Assembly (NCBI GenBank): GCA_964415785.1 | Contig: CAYQBU010000107.1 | Span: 1 to 13,583, forward strand | From: SLJM01 sp964415785 | GTDB lineage: Bacteria > Myxococcota_A > Bradymonadia > Bradymonadales > Bradymonadaceae | Direction of reading: 5' to 3' | DNA: 13,583 nt | Shown: piece after piece, positions 12,892 to 13,583 of the stretch | Layout: every line of letters begins with the position of its first letter | How positions within the stretch are numbered: the first letter of the stretch is position 1 | Translations under genes and position numbers: made by a program | Notes under the pieces: generated by a model | What the model was told of the DNA's origin: nothing | The model's input: the letters and a program-made list of their open reading frames with translations, nothing else | Databases searched by the model: none

Positions 12892-13583
12892 ATGTCCGAT
12901 CAACCCTCTGAACCCACGTCCTGGATCCGCCTGGAGATGCTCACCCCACGGGCGGAGACCGACGCCGTCACCCTTGCCCACCTGGGGGCGCTGGGCGTCG
13001 AAACCCAGGATCACTCCACCTTCATGGAGGGCGCCGATATCGCCCCCATTCCCGAGGGAATGGGTCGCCTTATCGCCTTCTTTGATGCCACCCAGGGTGC
13101 GACATCCATAAGATATAGCGTCGAATCCGCCACCAGAGACGATATCGAAATCGTCTCCGTCGCCGACTACGATGACCGCAGTTGGGAGACCGCCTGGATG
13201 GACTACTTCCAGGCCACGCGCTGCTCTGACCGCATCGCCGTCGGTCCTCCCTGGGATGAGCCCCAGACGCCCCCCGACGGCGTCGCCCTGGTCATCGAGC
13301 CGGGCATGGCCTTTGGCACCGGCACCCACGAGACCACTCAACTCTGTGCCACCCTCCTCGATGAGGCGATCGGCGACGACCCACCTCCATCGATGCTCGA
13401 CGTCGGCTGTGGCTCGGCAGTCCTGTCCATGGCCGCATTGGGCATCGGCGTTCCCCGAGTCGTGGGCATCGACATCGAGACCCGCGCCATCGAGGCCGCC
13501 CGCACCAACCGAGACAAAAACGGCTTCACAGACCATCAACTCCAGCTCTCCACCACCCCCCTCGCCGAATTGAGCACTCCTCA
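12892..13583 (+). CDS. prmA: Ribosomal protein L11 methyltransferase (3' end off window)
   Basis: An SAM-dependent methyltransferase that modifies lysines and the N-terminus of ribosomal protein L11. 230 codons are visible and the frame is still open at the right edge; the family is usually ~290 residues, so roughly 60 residues are missing. The PrmA-specific linker signature EPGMAFGTGTHETT (136-149) is intact, as is the preceding W-x-x-Y/F pattern (TAWMDYF). SAM motif I reads LDVGCGSAVLSMAALG (169-184), with Ala where the usual sequence has the last Gly of GCGSG, and the acidic ribose ligand is D194 in VVGIDIE. The start is ATG 12892, with only a weak AGGT about 11 bp upstream. It is divergent from the enoyl-CoA hydratase gene. 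The internal stretch 13089-13104 repeats 16 bp of the dapB palindrome. Confidence 0.95.
   Translation, partial: MSDQPSEPTSWIRLEMLTPRAETDAVTLAHLGALGVETQDHSTFMEGADIAPIPEGMGRLIAFFDATQGATSIRYSVESATRDDIEIVSVADYDDRSWETAWMDYFQATRCSDRIAVGPPWDEPQTPPDGVALVIEPGMAFGTGTHETTQLCATLLDEAIGDDPPPSMLDVGCGSAVLSMAALGIGVPRVVGIDIETRAIEAARTNRDKNGFTDHQLQLSTTPLAELSTP
13089..13104. repeat. 16-bp copy of the dapB palindrome segment, inside prmA
   Basis: CACCCAGGGTGCGACA is identical to 11238-11253. On the left side the palindrome is only partly conserved (GATGC-CACCC instead of GATGTCGCACCC). The copy is in another codon phase than in dapB, so the identity is not explained by a shared peptide. Confidence 0.7.

Overview
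The window is a GC-rich bacterial chromosome segment with a strong preference for C- or G-ending codons in most genes. The organism is Gram-negative: there is a lipoprotein with a type II signal peptide, a diaminopimelate pathway and a type III secretion-like gene pair. Three features suggest a delta-proteobacterial/Myxococcota lineage, possibly a bradymonad: the ASH/'choice-of-anchor D' plus YfaP-type lipoprotein, the pseudokinase-PP2C fusion, and many acidic proteins. That placement is inferred from gene style, not from a marker gene.

Layout. (1) 3-1973, plus strand: the 3' part of a PlsC-type acyltransferase fused to an SCP2-like domain, then an extended SDR (NAD-dependent epimerase) 9 bp downstream; probably a lipid-modifying operon that continues off the left edge. 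(2) 1989-7813, minus strand, read right to left: a small protein with a needle-like C-terminus, a TPR chaperone-like protein, a large surface lipoprotein, and a pseudokinase-PP2C fusion. All four are co-directional, and the first two are tightly linked with excellent ribosome-binding sites. (3) 7946-11953, plus strand: a Rep/UvrD-family helicase, a possible 53-residue one-helix membrane protein, then dapA and dapB, the first two committed steps of the lysine/diaminopimelate pathway. (4) 11975-12757, minus strand: a crotonase-family enoyl-CoA hydratase. (5) 12892 to the right edge, plus strand: the start of prmA, the ribosomal protein L11 methyltransferase.

Most of the flanks are housekeeping genes. 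The unusual part is the minus-strand block 1989-7813. The last residues of the 249-residue protein match the conserved end of type III secretion needle subunits (AIIQN-x-R), and its neighbour is a SycD/YscG-like TPR protein, so the pair looks like a secreted substrate with its chaperone. The same strand then carries an outer lipoprotein and a signalling protein whose kinase half has lost its catalytic residues while its phosphatase half is intact. A co-regulated secretion/signalling unit is an inference from gene order. There is also a perfect inverted repeat with 10-bp arms inside dapB; 16 bp of it recur in prmA in another reading frame. No RNA genes, CRISPR arrays, insertion sequences or integration sites were seen.
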